From contig CM060320.1 of NCBI GenBank assembly GCA_030674155.1, positions 11,110,303 to 11,174,302 of the forward strand: a DNA stretch of 64,000 nucleotides, given 5' to 3'. The translations under genes and the position numbers were made by a program. Source of the stretch: Stramonita haemastoma. Taxonomy: Eukaryota; Mollusca; Gastropoda; Neogastropoda; Muricidae. The notes under the pieces are model-generated. The model made no database searches. It saw only the letters and a list, made by a program, of their open reading frames with translations, and was not told the DNA's origin. This document shows, one piece after another, positions 11,599 through 22,738 of the stretch (position 1 is its first letter; every line of letters begins with the position of its first letter).

Positions 11599-13114
11599 CA
11601 AATATATTGCCTGAGCACTCTACTTGCTTTGCCAGGTTGTTACATTAATTTTTTTTTTTCAAGGGGGCAATGACAAAAGTTCAAATGAAATTTACTGCAA
11701 CTTAAAATCAAAAGTAACTTGTGTGACTTAATTTTCTTTGATTTTGGTCACATGTGATTCTATTTTATATAATTGATATTCCTTATGTATATTTTTGCTA
11801 GTTTAGATGAGTAAAAAATAAAATGTGTATTGAAAGTCTTTTCCCTTGAGATAATAGGTTGAGTGGATCACACATTACTTTTGCCCAAATATTTGGATTA
11901 AGTTGGGGTTTTGTTTTGTTTTTATCTGCCAAATTTGCTTACCTCCCCCCCCCCCCCCCCCCCCCCAAATCATTCCTTCTTCTTTCCACCTTCTTTCTTC
12001 TCTGCCTCTCTTTATTTCCTGCTTTAGAAAATAACTCCTTGCTGTTTTTGTCTTGGATTATATTTTTTAACCAAGCATCTTTCACCGTTATGAAAAGAAA
12101 GAAAATCATCATATTTTCACCACTTATTTCTTTTATGATCTTTTTGGCAACACTGAAGGGGAGCGTGGTTTGATTTTTTATTTTCTTTTTTTACTCTGAG
12201 GTTGACTGTGGTTATGTCTCGTTTTAGAGCTTGAAAGTTTATGGCTCTGTGTCAGTGAAAAAAATCATGAACATTTATTAGACTATATTTTTTTGTTTGT
12301 TGATTTGAACTGTGAAGAAATAAACTAAAGAGCAGGAAACTTGACGACACTTTTTGTGTGATTTTGGGTGTGATCGCTTGTATATTTTTGGCCTTTTTTT
12401 TTTTTTAACAAAATCATAGCAAGCTCTAAAAGATAAATAGTGATGGTAGAGTTGTTGAATAAGGAACTTGGAGCCTTTTCAAAATGGATAATTCATTTTG
12501 AGGAAAAAAAAACTTTGAATCTGCTTTGTTAATTTATTCACCAAGTCACCAACTGTCAGAAATACCCAAGTGCTCTTTTTGTCTGTTCTGCAGAGTTCAT
12601 AAGTCAGTTGCCACCATTCAGTATGTTACAAAGATCACCAAATAAAGAGGATTACTTGCATTGTTTCTTGAAAGCGTGTCATATAAGAATTTGGACATGG
12701 GCCATTTTAATAATTGGCTTGTGTCATCCATACCACCGGCCATAGCTTGCCTACTATTCTGTGAAAGATAAATTTGGGTTTTTCATATGTGATCAAGATA
12801 TCTTACAGTGGATATATTGACATTAAGAGGACAAATGCAACAGATATGGTAGCCTATCAAGCATAGAAAACACAAACTAGAGACACTAACTTAAAAGTTA
12901 AGGATTGGCAGAAGAAAAAAAAACCCACAAAAGTGAGGGAAAAAACCTCAAAACTTTGAAACTTATCACATTGAAATTTGGCCCCCCCAAAAAACTCACA
13001 AAAGTAAGAAACTCACTCATGAAACTGAACACATTAAATGTAGCTAGAAAAAGAAACTTGACACCACATACAGCAAATCATTATGAAAAGTCTTCATTTC
13101 AGATGAATAACTTG
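11599..13114. other. AT-rich non-genic stretch
   Basis: It contains a pure C tract at about 11943-11967 and several T/A homopolymers. No coding region, SINE or RNA gene is supported. Confidence 0.5.
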
Positions 13115-13129
13115 CACTACAAATAATGT

Positions 13130-13355
13130 CCACAACAACAACTCAAGACAAAAAGAGGGTTGTCCCTGGCAAAATTCAGGGGAAAAAAGCCACTCTGATA
13201 GGAGACAAATATAGTTGCAGACAGAAAAATGAAGAAAGAAAAAAAGGGTGACACTGTACTGGACGTGGCGATGTGCTCTCCTTGGGGAGAGCTAGCAGCC
13301 CGAATTTCACACAGAGAAATCTGCTGTGACATTAAGTGGTATAATAAAACAAAAT
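13130..13355 (+). mobile_element. SINE family E, 3' part
   Basis: Shares TCCCTGGCAAAATTC, ACTCTGATAGG, TGGCGATGTGCTCTC and GGGGAGAGC, then GAATTTCACACAGAG, with the fuller copy at 18384-18780. The tRNA-like head is missing. Confidence 0.6.
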
Positions 13356-13559
13356 AATTAAAATGACCTGCACAGGCTGTGGTTTGTCCAGAAAACTCAA
13401 GGCCAGAATTGAAGGGAGAAAGTCTGAAGATCACTAATGCCTGATGCTGGCACATTGTCAGGGACCTCCTGATGGTAAACAAGGGATGGATGAAACAACA
13501 GAGGAAGGCTGCTGGCTGAGCTTGTTGGAGCGTTTGGACTGTTACGTGCATTGAGAAAT

Positions 13560-13775
13560 ATGCAGAGTGGATCAGAATGTTTGACTCCCATCCCATAGGT
13601 CCATGAAGTTGTCGCTTCAAATGTCGGCAGCTGTGTCTGGTCAATGGGGAGTAGGAATTTTTATAATCTCTGAAGTCAACTTAAAGTACAGACCTACCAG
13701 TGCTTTAATATCCTTCATGTATGCATGTGCACATGCAGAGATCAACTAATTTATGCACATTAAAGATCTTCTAAT
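13560..13775 (+). mobile_element. SINE family F copy
   Basis: Tracks the 3795-3995 element: a tRNA-like head (GAGTGGATCAGAATGTTTGA), a B-box-like TCGCTTCAAATG, then GTCAACTTAAAGTACAGACC and CCAGTGCTTTAATATCC, ending near CACATTAAAGATC. Moderately diverged. Confidence 0.6.
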
Positions 13776-14031
13776 TTATGTCAGTGCTTTTTAGGTAAAA
13801 ACAAAAACAAAAACATGAACACAATCTGTGTGCAGCCTGTATCTGGAGAGAAAGAGTCTGACAACTTGCTTCAGACAGGGCCTGAAAAATTCAGTGCACT
13901 CCCACCCAATGGTTTGTCAACCCAGGCCTTTACTGCTTATTTCTGGAGAAGACAGAAATTAGCAATAAAGGCCAGGGTTCACAAACCATTATTTTTTTTT
14001 CACAAACCATTCTTTCATTTGAATGAAAATG

Positions 14032-14034
<3 letters not shown>

Positions 14035-14080
<46 letters not shown>

Positions 14081-14280
14081 GTAGCCCAACAACAAAGTTA
14101 TGGTGTTGTTGAGGGTGGACAGTAGGGAGGAGGGAAATTCAGGAAAGGGGAATGGTGAGGGAAGGTCTGTTGTATTAGGGTTGCTAGATGTGTTGTTTCA
14201 GTCTCTACTCAATAGCATGAAAAGCACACAGACACACACACACACACACACAACCAGTCTCTATTCAACAGCTTGAAAAG

Positions 14281-14325
<45 letters not shown>
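14035..14325. repeat. Clustered (CA)n microsatellites
   Basis: Three CA runs (about 14035-14079, 14226-14252 and 14283-14325). The second and third lie within a short local duplication sharing CCAGTCTCTA/TTCAGTCTCTA, CAACAGCTTGAAAAG/CAATAGCATGAAAAG and AGCACACA. Confidence 0.85.
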
Positions 14326-14329
<4 letters not shown>

Positions 14330-14496
14330 CAAAAGCTACTTCAACTGCATTGGGGATGATTCATGGAGGAACATGGTTTTGGTGGGTCTCATCTGGCATT
14401 GATATTTCAACTGAAATATTATTAGCAAAAAAATGGAAATGATAATCTTACACACCACGACTTGCCACATGCGGGTATTTTCCAACCCTCTCATTT

Positions 14497-14748
14497 TATA
14501 TTACCAGTTGAATGGGTGACTGTTTGCGTGCCTTGGCTTCAGTACAGTCCCCCCCCCCCCCCCAGTTTACCCAGCTGTAAATGGGTACCTGCCCTCTTTA
14601 GGGTCAGGGAAGGTAAAGCAGCGAGGGAGAGGAGATGGGCACCGTCCTCAATATGCTGGCCCCTAGAGAACTTAGCTGAAGTCTCTGACACCTTGCTCCC
14701 CTACAACCGCCTAGGTTATGGGACACCTGTACCTTTTTTTTACCTCAT
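14497..14748 (+). mobile_element. SINE family B, 5'-truncated copy
   Basis: Starts within the 5S-like segment (TTACCAGTTGAATGGGTGAC) and continues through CCTTGGCTTCAGTACAGTCC, a C tract, AGCTGTAAATGGGTACCTGC, TAGGGTCAGGGAAGGTAAAG and CTCAATATGCTGGCCCC to GGTTATGGGACACCTGTACC. The tRNA-like 5' part is absent. Confidence 0.75.
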
Positions 14749-15034
14749 GTAACATTGCTGATCACTGAATTTCACTCATCCCCTTCTCTTCATGTCTTAT
14801 AAGTGATAGACTCTTTCAGGGGAGGGGGCAGGAAGTCATATATATCATCACTTATGTCCATTGATAAGTGTAGACCTATAATGAGACATGGGGATAGCAT
14901 CCCTAACTGAACACTGAAGATAGCTACTTCATCAAGGAAAGGTTCAAGCAAAGAGCTCTACTAACAATATTCTTTGTTCTGTTTTAAATGTTATATCCAT
15001 CCTGGGTGTTATGTTAACTACCATGGCGGAGACC

Positions 15035-15540
15035 AGACGCCATGATGCAGTGGTTAGGTTAGCTCCAGCTCCTTGGGTTACAGGCTGGAAGGTTGCAGGT
15101 TCAAATCCTTAAATAGGTATAATGATTTTTCAGACTCTGGCTGGCTCCTACCCAGAGTGAGTTTGCTAAAGGCTCATTGGGAAAGACTGGGACCACACAG
15201 ATGAGCTTCATCTACTTTGTGGGTGCAATTTCTAGTGTTGCTCAAATTACCTAACCAATACTGCAGGTGTCTCCTAGGCACAGTTGACACCGGATTATAA
15301 TATGAAACGAAGTGTGAAGTACAACCCTGTCAAGTAGTCTCAAAAGGTGTTCTGCTATAGCAGCATGCAACATTCTGACATTGATGGGCTAGCTCCCTGT
15401 TGACTTCTGACTGAGAATGCGACACATCAAATATTGGCAAGGCTGGGGTGGAGAGCTTGAAATGAGAAGCATGAAAAAACAGGGCAGGGACGTCACAGAA
15501 AATGAGGAAGCTAATCAAAAACAAAAGATAAAACAAAATA
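15035..15540 (+). mobile_element. SINE family D (long), internally deleted copy
   Basis: The tRNA-like head reads CCATGATGCAGTGGTTAGG, with a B-box-like GGTTCAAATCC. The body shares GGGAAAGACTGGGACCACAC, CTGCAGGTGTCTCC and CAACCCTGTCAAGTAGTCTC with 50489. The 3' part (ATTGATGG, GACTTCTGACTGAGAATG, GGACGTCACAGAAAATGAGG) matches the distal end of the 50489-51315 copy. About 320 bases present in that copy are missing here. Confidence 0.7.
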
Positions 15541-16234
15541 AACCCCACAAAGCAATGCAATAAAACAACCCAAACGCAAAGTAAAACTACGACGGAATAG
15601 CCTAACCGGAAGCGGAAGTAATCATTGTTCCTCCCTCCCCTTTAACCTACCTGCAGCCCCCCCACCCTCTTTCTCCTCATCGATGAGCCTTCCGTGTAAG
15701 TCATTGATGCTATGAGCGTTATTAATTAATTAGGGGTATGTGCGCTTCGAACATCTCTTTGTTATCATGCATTGCACATAGGAAAAAATATTCGGATTCA
15801 CGACAAGCAGCTGTCTGTGCAATTTGTTCGTTTTGCCCTAGAGGCTGCAGGGGCAAAGCGAAGCCTCTCATTTGCATGGTGATTGATTATAATGATTAAT
15901 CATGAATGATTTATTACTTCATTACTACTCTCCGACACAGTGAATCAACTAGTTTAATTTATTAGTTTGACTCGCTGACTTGGTGGTTCAGTGTCACATT
16001 TAATTCAGTATAGTGTCTAAAGGTATATGATCAATATCAAATTATCAGTTCAATCATTTAGGCAGAAGGGAGTGAGATAATGCTATTTCAACACACATAT
16101 TATGTAATGCTAACTACTGCACAATTTAGTATGCATACTTTATGACTTAAATATTACATGATGCTCCATACACACGGGGACACACTGTGTCAGTAGGTGG
16201 TATTATGTATGCTTATGCATGCACACACACTTGA
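15541..16234. other. AT-rich spacer without supported features
   Basis: Includes a pyrimidine-rich block at about 15630-15675 and otherwise unremarkable AT-rich DNA. I see no gene or repeat unit here. Confidence 0.4.
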
Positions 16235-16237
16235 TAT

Positions 16238-16309
16238 GTGTGCGTGCACATACACACACACACACACACACACACGTACGCGCACGCACGCATGCACGCA
16301 CGCACGCAT

Positions 16310-16388
<79 letters not shown>
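16238..16388. repeat. Large (CA)n compound microsatellite
   Basis: CA runs flank a GCACGCACGCATGCAC-type (CACG)n segment. All the His/Thr and Val/Cys frames over this region are repeat artefacts. It sits just before a full SINE A copy. Confidence 0.95.
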
Positions 16389-16389
<1 letters not shown>

Positions 16390-16435
16390 CGGGATAGGCC
16401 ATGACGGGACACGCACACAGTGACACACACACACA

Positions 16436-16757
16436 AGGGGGCGGGATAGCCTTGTGGTCAGAACGTTGCACTTGCAATTAAACGACCCGGGTTTGATTCC
16501 CATTCGAGGGGATTTTTCCTCTGGAGTTAACATCAGTGCTAACTCTGGACACTCCCCCCAAAAGCCTTCCCCCAAAAGCCTTTCGGTTGAGACTATAAAC
16601 CGAGGCCCCATGTGTGAACGCACACAGAACATCTTGCACACATATTAAATCCTGTTCCACTTTTTGTGAGAGTAAGCCATCAGTGGGAACAGATGACAAG
16701 ATTCACAAAACTGCATACACACAGGGACTGGGTGTAAAAAAAAAAGCATATGAGTTT
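16436..16757 (+). mobile_element. SINE family A, full-length copy
   Basis: Begins GGGGGCGGGATAGCCTTGTG with a tRNA-type A box. A B box GGTTTGATTCCC follows, then GGAGTTAACATCAGTGCTAA, GAGACTATAAACCGAGGCCC, AGAACATCTTGCACACA and GGGAACAGATGACAAG, ending GGACTGGGTGTAAAAA. This is the best sense-strand copy of the commonest SINE in the window. It contains a small local duplication, CCCCCAAAAGCCTT. Confidence 0.85.
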
Positions 16758-16778
16758 CACTTTACAGCTTAGTCTTTA

Positions 16779-17090
16779 GTGATCGACTATGACTCTGATG
16801 AGGAGGCTTGGCTTGCACAGTCCTTATGTGCTGCAGCCCAGGGGGCTAGTTGGCATTTGGAGAACATCTCCAACGCTGACTGTCCTCATGCCCTCTTGGC
16901 CAAGATAGTGGGGATGTACTGTGGGCAAGGCATCTTCCAGTATAATCAAATTTCTGCCCAGTTTCCAAAACTAAACAGCAGCTGCAAACAAAAACGGTGG
17001 GTGAGTCAGTGTGCAAATTCTGGGTGACCATGTTGATGTTAAGCTGGGAAATGCCGAAATACCACAACAACAGCAATGACATCATAATGT
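16779..17090 (+). other. Unclassified repeat-like segment with a short open frame
   Basis: An 82-codon frame starts at 16779 (MIDYDSDEEAW) but has no recognisable domain and no good splice context. The 3' end (TGTTAAGCTGGGAAATGCC) resembles TGTTAAGCTGGGGAATGCC at 7662-7680, suggesting a dispersed element rather than a gene. Confidence 0.3.
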
Positions 17091-17355
17091 TGCCTGCACT
17101 TAAGAAAATATTTTTGGTATGGAGACATACACTTTTTATAAGCTTTGTTGTGTTGTGTGTATTGGCTACATACTTATCAACCATCTGTTTAACATTTAAG
17201 AAATAAACGATATTCACAGAAAAGAAAAATAGATACCTGGATTTTATTCAGGTTTGTTTATTGTGGTTTTAAACAATTTTCATTTAGCTAGTCAGAAATT
17301 TTATCTTGTTTGCTGGTGTAATCTCTAAAGTGTAGTTTTGTATTCTGTGTTACAG

Positions 17356-17468
17356 ATCATGCCAGAATGCTTCCACGCAAGAATTCACATGTAATTCAAA
17401 ACTCTGCTGACATCACAGCAGTGTAAATTTCCTCAGCTTCAGAACCAGTGTCCTCCGCATCAGTGCGA
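17356..17468 (+). other. Probable 5'UTR of zinc-finger gene 2 exon
   Basis: A T-rich tract ending GTTACAG at 17355 is a good acceptor. The zinc-finger frame has a stop at 17424-17426, so translation in this exon must begin later. The alternative acceptor CCTCAG at 17435 would allow an upstream coding exon to be joined. Confidence 0.4.
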
Positions 17469-18191
17469 ATGTCTTCCACATCGGTGCTCGTGTCCCCAGC
17501 GAAGATTATGACCTCCACCACTATCGCAGAGGAGCCTCTGCATGATTGTCCTCAGTGTGTGGCCACGTTTGTGGATGCCAACAATCTGAAACGCCACCTC
17601 TCCTACATCCACGGGGAAAAACTGACAGAGGCACCAAGACGCAAAGGGGATAAGGAATGCAAAGAATGCGGCAAGACATTTTCACGTCCGTCGCGCTTGA
17701 TACGGCACTCTGTGGTCCACACAGGCCAGAAACCATTTGTGTGTGATGTGTGCCACAAAGGCTTCAGCCAGGCTGGCAACCTCAAGACCCATCAGATACT
17801 GCACACAGGCCGTAAACCATATGTATGTGACGTGTGTAACAAAGCTTTCAGTGATGGAGGGAACCTGAAAAAGCACCAGGTGATTCACACAGGGGATAAA
17901 CCATTTGTTTGTGATATCTGTGACAAAGCTTTTGTGGAGACCGGTCACTTGAAAAGACACAAGAAGATCCACACAGGCCAGAAACCGTATGTGTGTGATG
18001 TGTGTGGGAAAGCTTTCATGGAGGCAGGCACACTAAGGAGACACAAGGTGCAAACCAACCACAGCCCCATCATTTGTTTTGTGTGTAACCGCTCTTTCTT
18101 GTTGCCAGAACATTTGGAAGAACATCACAAAGTCCATGTTCAACCTAAACTTGAAGCAAGTATAGAGAAAAAAATAGATCCAAAGCCATAG
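17469..18191 (+). CDS. C2H2 zinc-finger protein 2, seven fingers
   Basis: The first in-frame ATG after the last upstream stop is at 17469 and the frame ends at TAG 18189-18191, giving 240 residues. A Ser/Thr-rich lead of about 30 residues is followed by seven C2H2 fingers: CPQCVATF (ending YIH), CKECGKTF, CDVCHKGF, CDVCNKAF, CDICDKAF, CDVCGKAF (HKVQTNH) and CFVCNRSF. The order, the long-spaced sixth finger and the atypical seventh (LLPEHLEEH) all match the gene at 8481-9206, so the two arose by local duplication. A nuclear DNA-binding role is the family expectation. The short tail is basic/acidic mixed (IEKKIDPKP). Unlike its paralogue, I found no acidic N-terminal exon upstream; one may exist further 5' or have been lost. 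The coding frame is intact. Confidence 0.85.
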   Translation: MSSTSVLVSPAKIMTSTTIAEEPLHDCPQCVATFVDANNLKRHLSYIHGEKLTEAPRRKGDKECKECGKTFSRPSRLIRHSVVHTGQKPFVCDVCHKGFSQAGNLKTHQILHTGRKPYVCDVCNKAFSDGGNLKKHQVIHTGDKPFVCDICDKAFVETGHLKRHKKIHTGQKPYVCDVCGKAFMEAGTLRRHKVQTNHSPIICFVCNRSFLLPEHLEEHHKVHVQPKLEASIEKKIDPKP

Positions 18192-18225
18192 ATATTCAGC
18201 CAAAAAAAAAGAGTATTTATTATAT

Positions 18226-18345
18226 GTAATATTCCCAGGGTTGGAGTGCAGCTTCTGTAATACCATAATGGTGAGAAGAAACAGTCGCATATGCAAAATT
18301 CTCACCATTGGTGAACCTTGGAGCTCTAGCTAAGGAACAATGCTC
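18226..18345 (+). repeat. Shared SINE tail module H
   Basis: Contains CCATAATGGTGAG, CATATGCAAAATTCTCACC, TTGGTGAACC and GAGCTCTAGCTAAGGAAC. The same module occurs at 7466, 29694, 45310 and, on the opposite strand, at 18925, 27066, 60818 and 61275. Confidence 0.65.
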
Positions 18346-18383
18346 CCCTTCCCCAAAATGTGTGTATATTATAGTACTGTGGT

Positions 18384-18780
18384 GGATCGGTGGTCTAGAG
18401 GTAACTCACCTGCCAAAAGTGAAAAGTCTTGGTTCTGAGGGTGTGGTGGTTCAATCCCTGTTTAGGCCAGAAACTTTTCCCCCATCCACTAGACCGTGAG
18501 TGGTGGTCTGGGTGCTAGTCTTTCGGATGAGATGAATTCCCGTGTGTTACACCTAATTATCTATTGCACATAAATGAACCCATGGCAACAAGGAGGTTTT
18601 CCCTGGCAAAATTCTGTAGAAAAATAATTACTCTGATTGGGAAAACAAATAGTCAAAGACAAGAAAAGAAAAAAAATAATGGGTGGTGCTGCTCTTGTGG
18701 CGACAGGCTCTCTCTGGGGAGAGCAGCCTGAATTTCATGCAGAGTAATCTGACATGACTTAAAGTAGTATACAATACATT
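18384..18780 (+). mobile_element. SINE family E, full-length copy
   Basis: The tRNA-like head reads GGATCGGTGGTCTAGAGG, with a B box GTGGTTCAATCCC. The body contains GGTCTGGGTGCTAGTCTTTC, CCCTGGCAAAATTCTG, ACTCTGATTGGG, GCTGCTCTTGTGGCGACAG and GGGGAGAGCAGCCTGAATTT. Its 3' end runs straight into a (GT)n tract. Confidence 0.75.
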
Positions 18781-18793
18781 TGTGTGTGTGTGT

Positions 18794-18874
<81 letters not shown>
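18781..18874. repeat. (GT)n microsatellite
   Basis: A GT run of about 90 bases directly abutting the 3' end of the family E SINE, so the repeat may have grown from the element's tail. Confidence 0.95.
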
Positions 18875-18879
<5 letters not shown>

Positions 18880-18924
18880 ATATATTTCTTTTTCTTTCTT
18901 TTTTCCCATTCCTCAGCTACAGCT

Positions 18925-19280
18925 GTAAGAGTCATCAGTGGTGAGATTTTTGTGTAAGCAACTGGGTTTTTTCCCCAACCATCAAGGTAGCTGCATTCCA
19001 GCTTTGGGGGTACAATTGGGAATGGAACCTACCAATTTTGTTTGGACTGTTGGGAAGTAGCTCCCTACCCTTTCCAATTTTCAACTGTTGAGGATAACTT
19101 ACACGTGCACAAGTCCATAAGCACATGGGTCCAAGTGGTTTAGAGCCCCTGAAAGGTTTGACATTCAGTTTGATTTTCATGTCAAACTGGAAAGAAAGGG
19201 CAAGGCTGGGAATTGAACCCAGAACCTCACAGTTAACTTGATAGGCAGGTGAACATCGAAACCACCTGCCACTTCTTTCC
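18925..19280 (-). mobile_element. SINE family G with tail H
   Basis: Read on the minus strand, the head is GGCAGGTGGTTTCGATGTTC with B-box sequence GGGTTCAATTCCCAGCC. A body with CATTCAGTTTG-type sequence follows, then a CAACTGTTGAGG region, and it ends in the tail H motif (ATGGTTGGGG, then AAAATCTCACCAC). Related copies are at 23455 (+) and 45020 (+). Confidence 0.6.
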
Positions 19281-20715
19281 TATACATGTATACACAGGAA
19301 AAGATAGATTGACCAATTATTACATATAGAGAGAGGGATCTTTGGTATCAGTATGTGCGTGCGCATGTGTACACATGTGAGTAAATGTTATAGTTTTATC
19401 TTTTTACCAGTTATTTTTGTGTCTTGCATACAGATACTGCTATACTGTCTCATCGTAATTGTCTGATATTTCAAAGCAAAGCAGGCACAAGCAAAAACAA
19501 ACCAGTATTCAGCCATGGAAACACTAGCTACTGTAGCTATATATATTACTGTACTTTTTTGAATCAGTAATTCTTATAAGCCAGTAAAGGTATTATTTAT
19601 GGATGACACAGGAAACATTATTATCATGAACTGAAATCACTGAACAAATGGCACAGATTTTGAGGTACTTTTCTATTGTTTTGTTATTGTTTACTGCTGT
19701 GTCAACACATCCTGTAAAGAAACTTTTAAAAAAAATGTTAGTTCTATATATAGTTCTAACTATATATATATTCTTCTATGTCTCAAAACTTTTTTGCTCC
19801 TCTCACACAAGTTATGGATGTGTGTATGTGTGCTTTGATTCTCTCACCCCACCTTGGAATTTAGATGGAAAGTATCACACTGGATGAGAAGTTTGCTGTT
19901 GTGTGACTCTTTAAGTAGCCTACCTCGCCACATTGGCTGCCACTCTCCAACTTCAAACAACTTTTTTTTCCCCTTTAAATGAGGGTGCAAGTTGTTATAC
20001 CAAGATCTGGACATGGCTGAAGACAATCTCAACAAAACAGTTTACAACATCACAACATTTTGATGTCGGGGCTCAGCAAGAAGCTTACATCCATAACTGA
20101 CAACGCTTTTGGCCTGAACCAGGTTGAGCATTAACTTAAGGGTACAGGCTGTATGCTCTGACTTCTTCCAGAAACATTGCAAGAGTTAGTGGGTATGTAG
20201 TGAGTAAAGAAAACCAGCGTGTAGTTGTAAAGTGTAGAATCTTTAAATGGTTTGGTTCTCTTCTTCATTCCCTTGTTGTATTGATCATTCATTGACAACA
20301 CAAGTTATTTCTTCATTCCATTTTAGATTTGGATTTGCTGTACAAAGTAATTCTTTCAAGATGATATCAGTGATCACATAGAGAGTGATTTGTTCTTCAT
20401 TGTATACTTGATTTGAATGTATACTTTGCAAAGTTATTTGTTTTTTTTCACACACACAGTGATATTGTCATTCCATATTTGATTTGGATGTGCTATACAA
20501 TGTGATTCATTAAAGAGTGTATATCATGCAGAATTGAGTTTGTTCTCCATCCCATGCAGGACTTTGATTTGTTGTATACAGTTACTTGTTACAGAGCGTG
20601 TCACACAAGGAATAATTTTGTTCTTCATCTCGTAATTCATAATTTGACTTTGCTATATGAGTATACCACACACATTGTGGTTTTGTTGTTCATTCCATTT
20701 TGATTTGAATTTACT
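19281..20715. other. Non-genic AT-rich stretch
   Basis: No gene is supported. The 20230-20700 part repeats a loose theme (TTCTTCATTCCAT, GATTTG, CTATAC, TTTGTT) several times at roughly 60-100 base spacing. This may be a very old tandem array, interrupted by SINE B and resuming at 21045-21130. Confidence 0.4.
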
Positions 20716-21028
20716 ATAAGAGTAAGGGGGCGGGATAGCTAAGTGGTCAGAGTGCTCGCTTTCCCCAAGTCAAAGTTAAACAGCATCAAGCATGGTTACC
20801 AATTGGATGGGTGACCGTTTGCACACCTTGGCTTCAGTACAGTCCCCCAGTTCACCCAGCTGTAAATGGGTACCTGCCATCTTTAGGGTCAGGGAAGGTA
20901 AAGCAGTGAGGGAGAGGAGATGGGCATCGCCCTCAATATGCTGGCCCCTAGAAAGCTGACGTCACTGATGCCTCGCTCCCCTACGACCACAGAGGTTATG
21001 GGACACCTTTAACTTACCTTTTATACAC
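20716..21028 (+). mobile_element. SINE family B (tRNA/5S chimera), best copy
   Basis: It opens GGGGGCGGGATAGCTAAGTG (tRNA A box). With no tRNA B box, it passes into AAAGTTAAACAGCATC and GGTTACCAATTGGATGGGTG/ACCG at 20795-20817. These resemble the A-box and C-box parts of 5S rRNA's internal promoter in the right order and spacing. The tail (CTTGGCTTCAGTACAG, GTAAATGGGTACCTGCC, GGTCAGGGAAGGTAAAGC, CTCAATATGCTGGCCCC) ends at TTATGGGACACC. The element is embedded in the degenerate repeat described above. Confidence 0.8.
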
Positions 21029-21679
21029 ACAGAGTTGTTCGTTTTCTTTTATGAGTATACCACACTAGAGTGGTTTTGTTCTTCATTCCATATTTTATTT
21101 GAATTTGCTATTCAAACTGATTTGTTAAAGAATTGTTATAGTACAAGTATGAAATTGTTACACAATTTGCTGTACTGCGAAATTTGTTTGAGAATGTCTT
21201 GAGCAAAGCATTTGTTGCAGAATTTCACACTCTGAGCGATGTGTCAAACAATTTAATAAATCAAACTGCAATGTGCCAAGGATTGATGTTAACATTTTGT
21301 GTTGCATATCTACATGTATCTTAATCATGTTCATGATATATCTGACAATATGCATCACAAATCCACGACAAGGTTGCCCATTAATTAAAAGCTCATTATT
21401 AGAATTTTCTCTGAAATAGTGTCATTCTCCTTATTTTTTTCTCATCTCCTCACTCTCTCTCCTTAAAAGCTAGTTGTATGATCATGTATGCATCATTCTA
21501 TGATTTAATTATGAAGAAACTGTGTTTATCATGTAAATTTAAAAAAAGGATTGAAGCTAGAACTGGTGTGGATGTGTGTATTCTCTGAAAATGTCAGCGT
21601 GAGTGTGATTACATATGAATGCTGATTAGTATTAAAACCAAATAGATCACAGTCAATCTTTTTTTCTTTTTAAAAAATT

Positions 21680-21895
21680 ATTTCGAGGATAATGGAATAA
21701 GCACTCATCCCTTTTTTTTTTTTTTTTTTTTACATCAAGCCCTCGTGTGTATGCAGTTTTGTCAATTTTGTCATCTGTTCCCACAGGCACACAATGGCCT
21801 GCTCTTTTGAAAAGTGAAACAGGTTTTAATGTGTAGGCAAGATGTTCTGCATGCGTTTGCACATGGGACTTTGGTTTATAAAATAGTCTCACCAA
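21680..21895 (-). mobile_element. SINE family A, truncated copy
   Basis: The antisense of the family A body: GAGGATAATGGAATAAGCAC, a T tract, then GTCATCTGTTCCCAC, CACAATGGCCTGCTC and AAGATGTTCTGCATG. The head is missing. Confidence 0.75.
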
Positions 21896-21999
21896 CACAC
21901 AATGGCCTATAGCAACAAGAACAATGATGATAATATTATTAGGATACACATTTGAAATCTGCACTGAAACTGCATAAAGGACATGATACTTTTGGTATT

Positions 22000-22240
22000 G
22001 TATTGCATTACATTGTATTTTTTGTATTGTATGCCTACTGTGTTGTATTTTATACCATTTTCAGTTAACAGCAGATTTTTCTGCATGAAATTTGTGCTGC
22101 TCTTCCCTAGGAAAACATGTTGCCACAAGAGCAGCACCACCCTTTTTTTGATAACCAAAACTTCCTGTCTGCATTTGTTTTGCTTTGAGAATAGCAATTT
22201 CTACATCATTTTGCCAGGGACAGCTCTCTTTCTTGTTGCT
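22000..22240 (-). mobile_element. SINE family E, partial copy
   Basis: The antisense of the family E 3' half: TTTATACCATTTTCAGTTAA, CATGAAATTTGTGCTGCTC, GTTGCCACAAGAGCAGCACC and TTTTGCCAGGGACA. A further small family A fragment follows at about 22245-22330. Confidence 0.6.
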
Positions 22241-22377
22241 GTGGGTTCTTCAAAATTTATGTGCAGTGAATGTTTTGTTGCCTGCAGAGCCTCAGTTTAT
22301 CATCTCAACAGAAAGACTAACGGTAAACACTAACTGCCATTTAAAAAAAAAAAAAATTATTTTTTTTATTTTCTCAT

Positions 22378-22738
22378 TTTATTTTGAGGATAATGGAATA
22401 AGCACTCATGTGCTTTTTTACATCGAATCCCAGCATGTATGCAGCTTTGTAAATTTTGTCATCTGTTCCCACCGGCACACAAAGCCTAGTGGGTGAGGGA
22501 AAAAAGTTGGGATTCAAACAGGGACCAAACCAATGATTTTTTGGCCTACTCTTCCTAAAAGCAGAACAGATTTTAACATGTGCGCAAGATGTTCTGCGTG
22601 TGTTCAGGCATAGGACCTTGGTTTATAGTCTCATTTGAAGGATTTCAGGGGGTAGTGGAGTCACCACTGATACTCCAGAAGAAAATATTCCCTTGAAGGG
22701 GATTACAACCCAGGTCAGCGCATCATGAATGCAGATCA

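Noticed and set aside
16190..16477. Long Val/Cys and His/Thr open frames
   Set aside because: They are translations of a (CA)n/(GT)n microsatellite. The same applies to the frames at 1803, 8286, 28749, 32370, 47386, 50090 and 60065.
16779..17027. Small open frame MIDYDSDEEAW as a protein gene
   Set aside because: No domain, no convincing splice partner, and its 3' flank resembles another site at 7660. It is kept only as an unclassified repeat-like segment.
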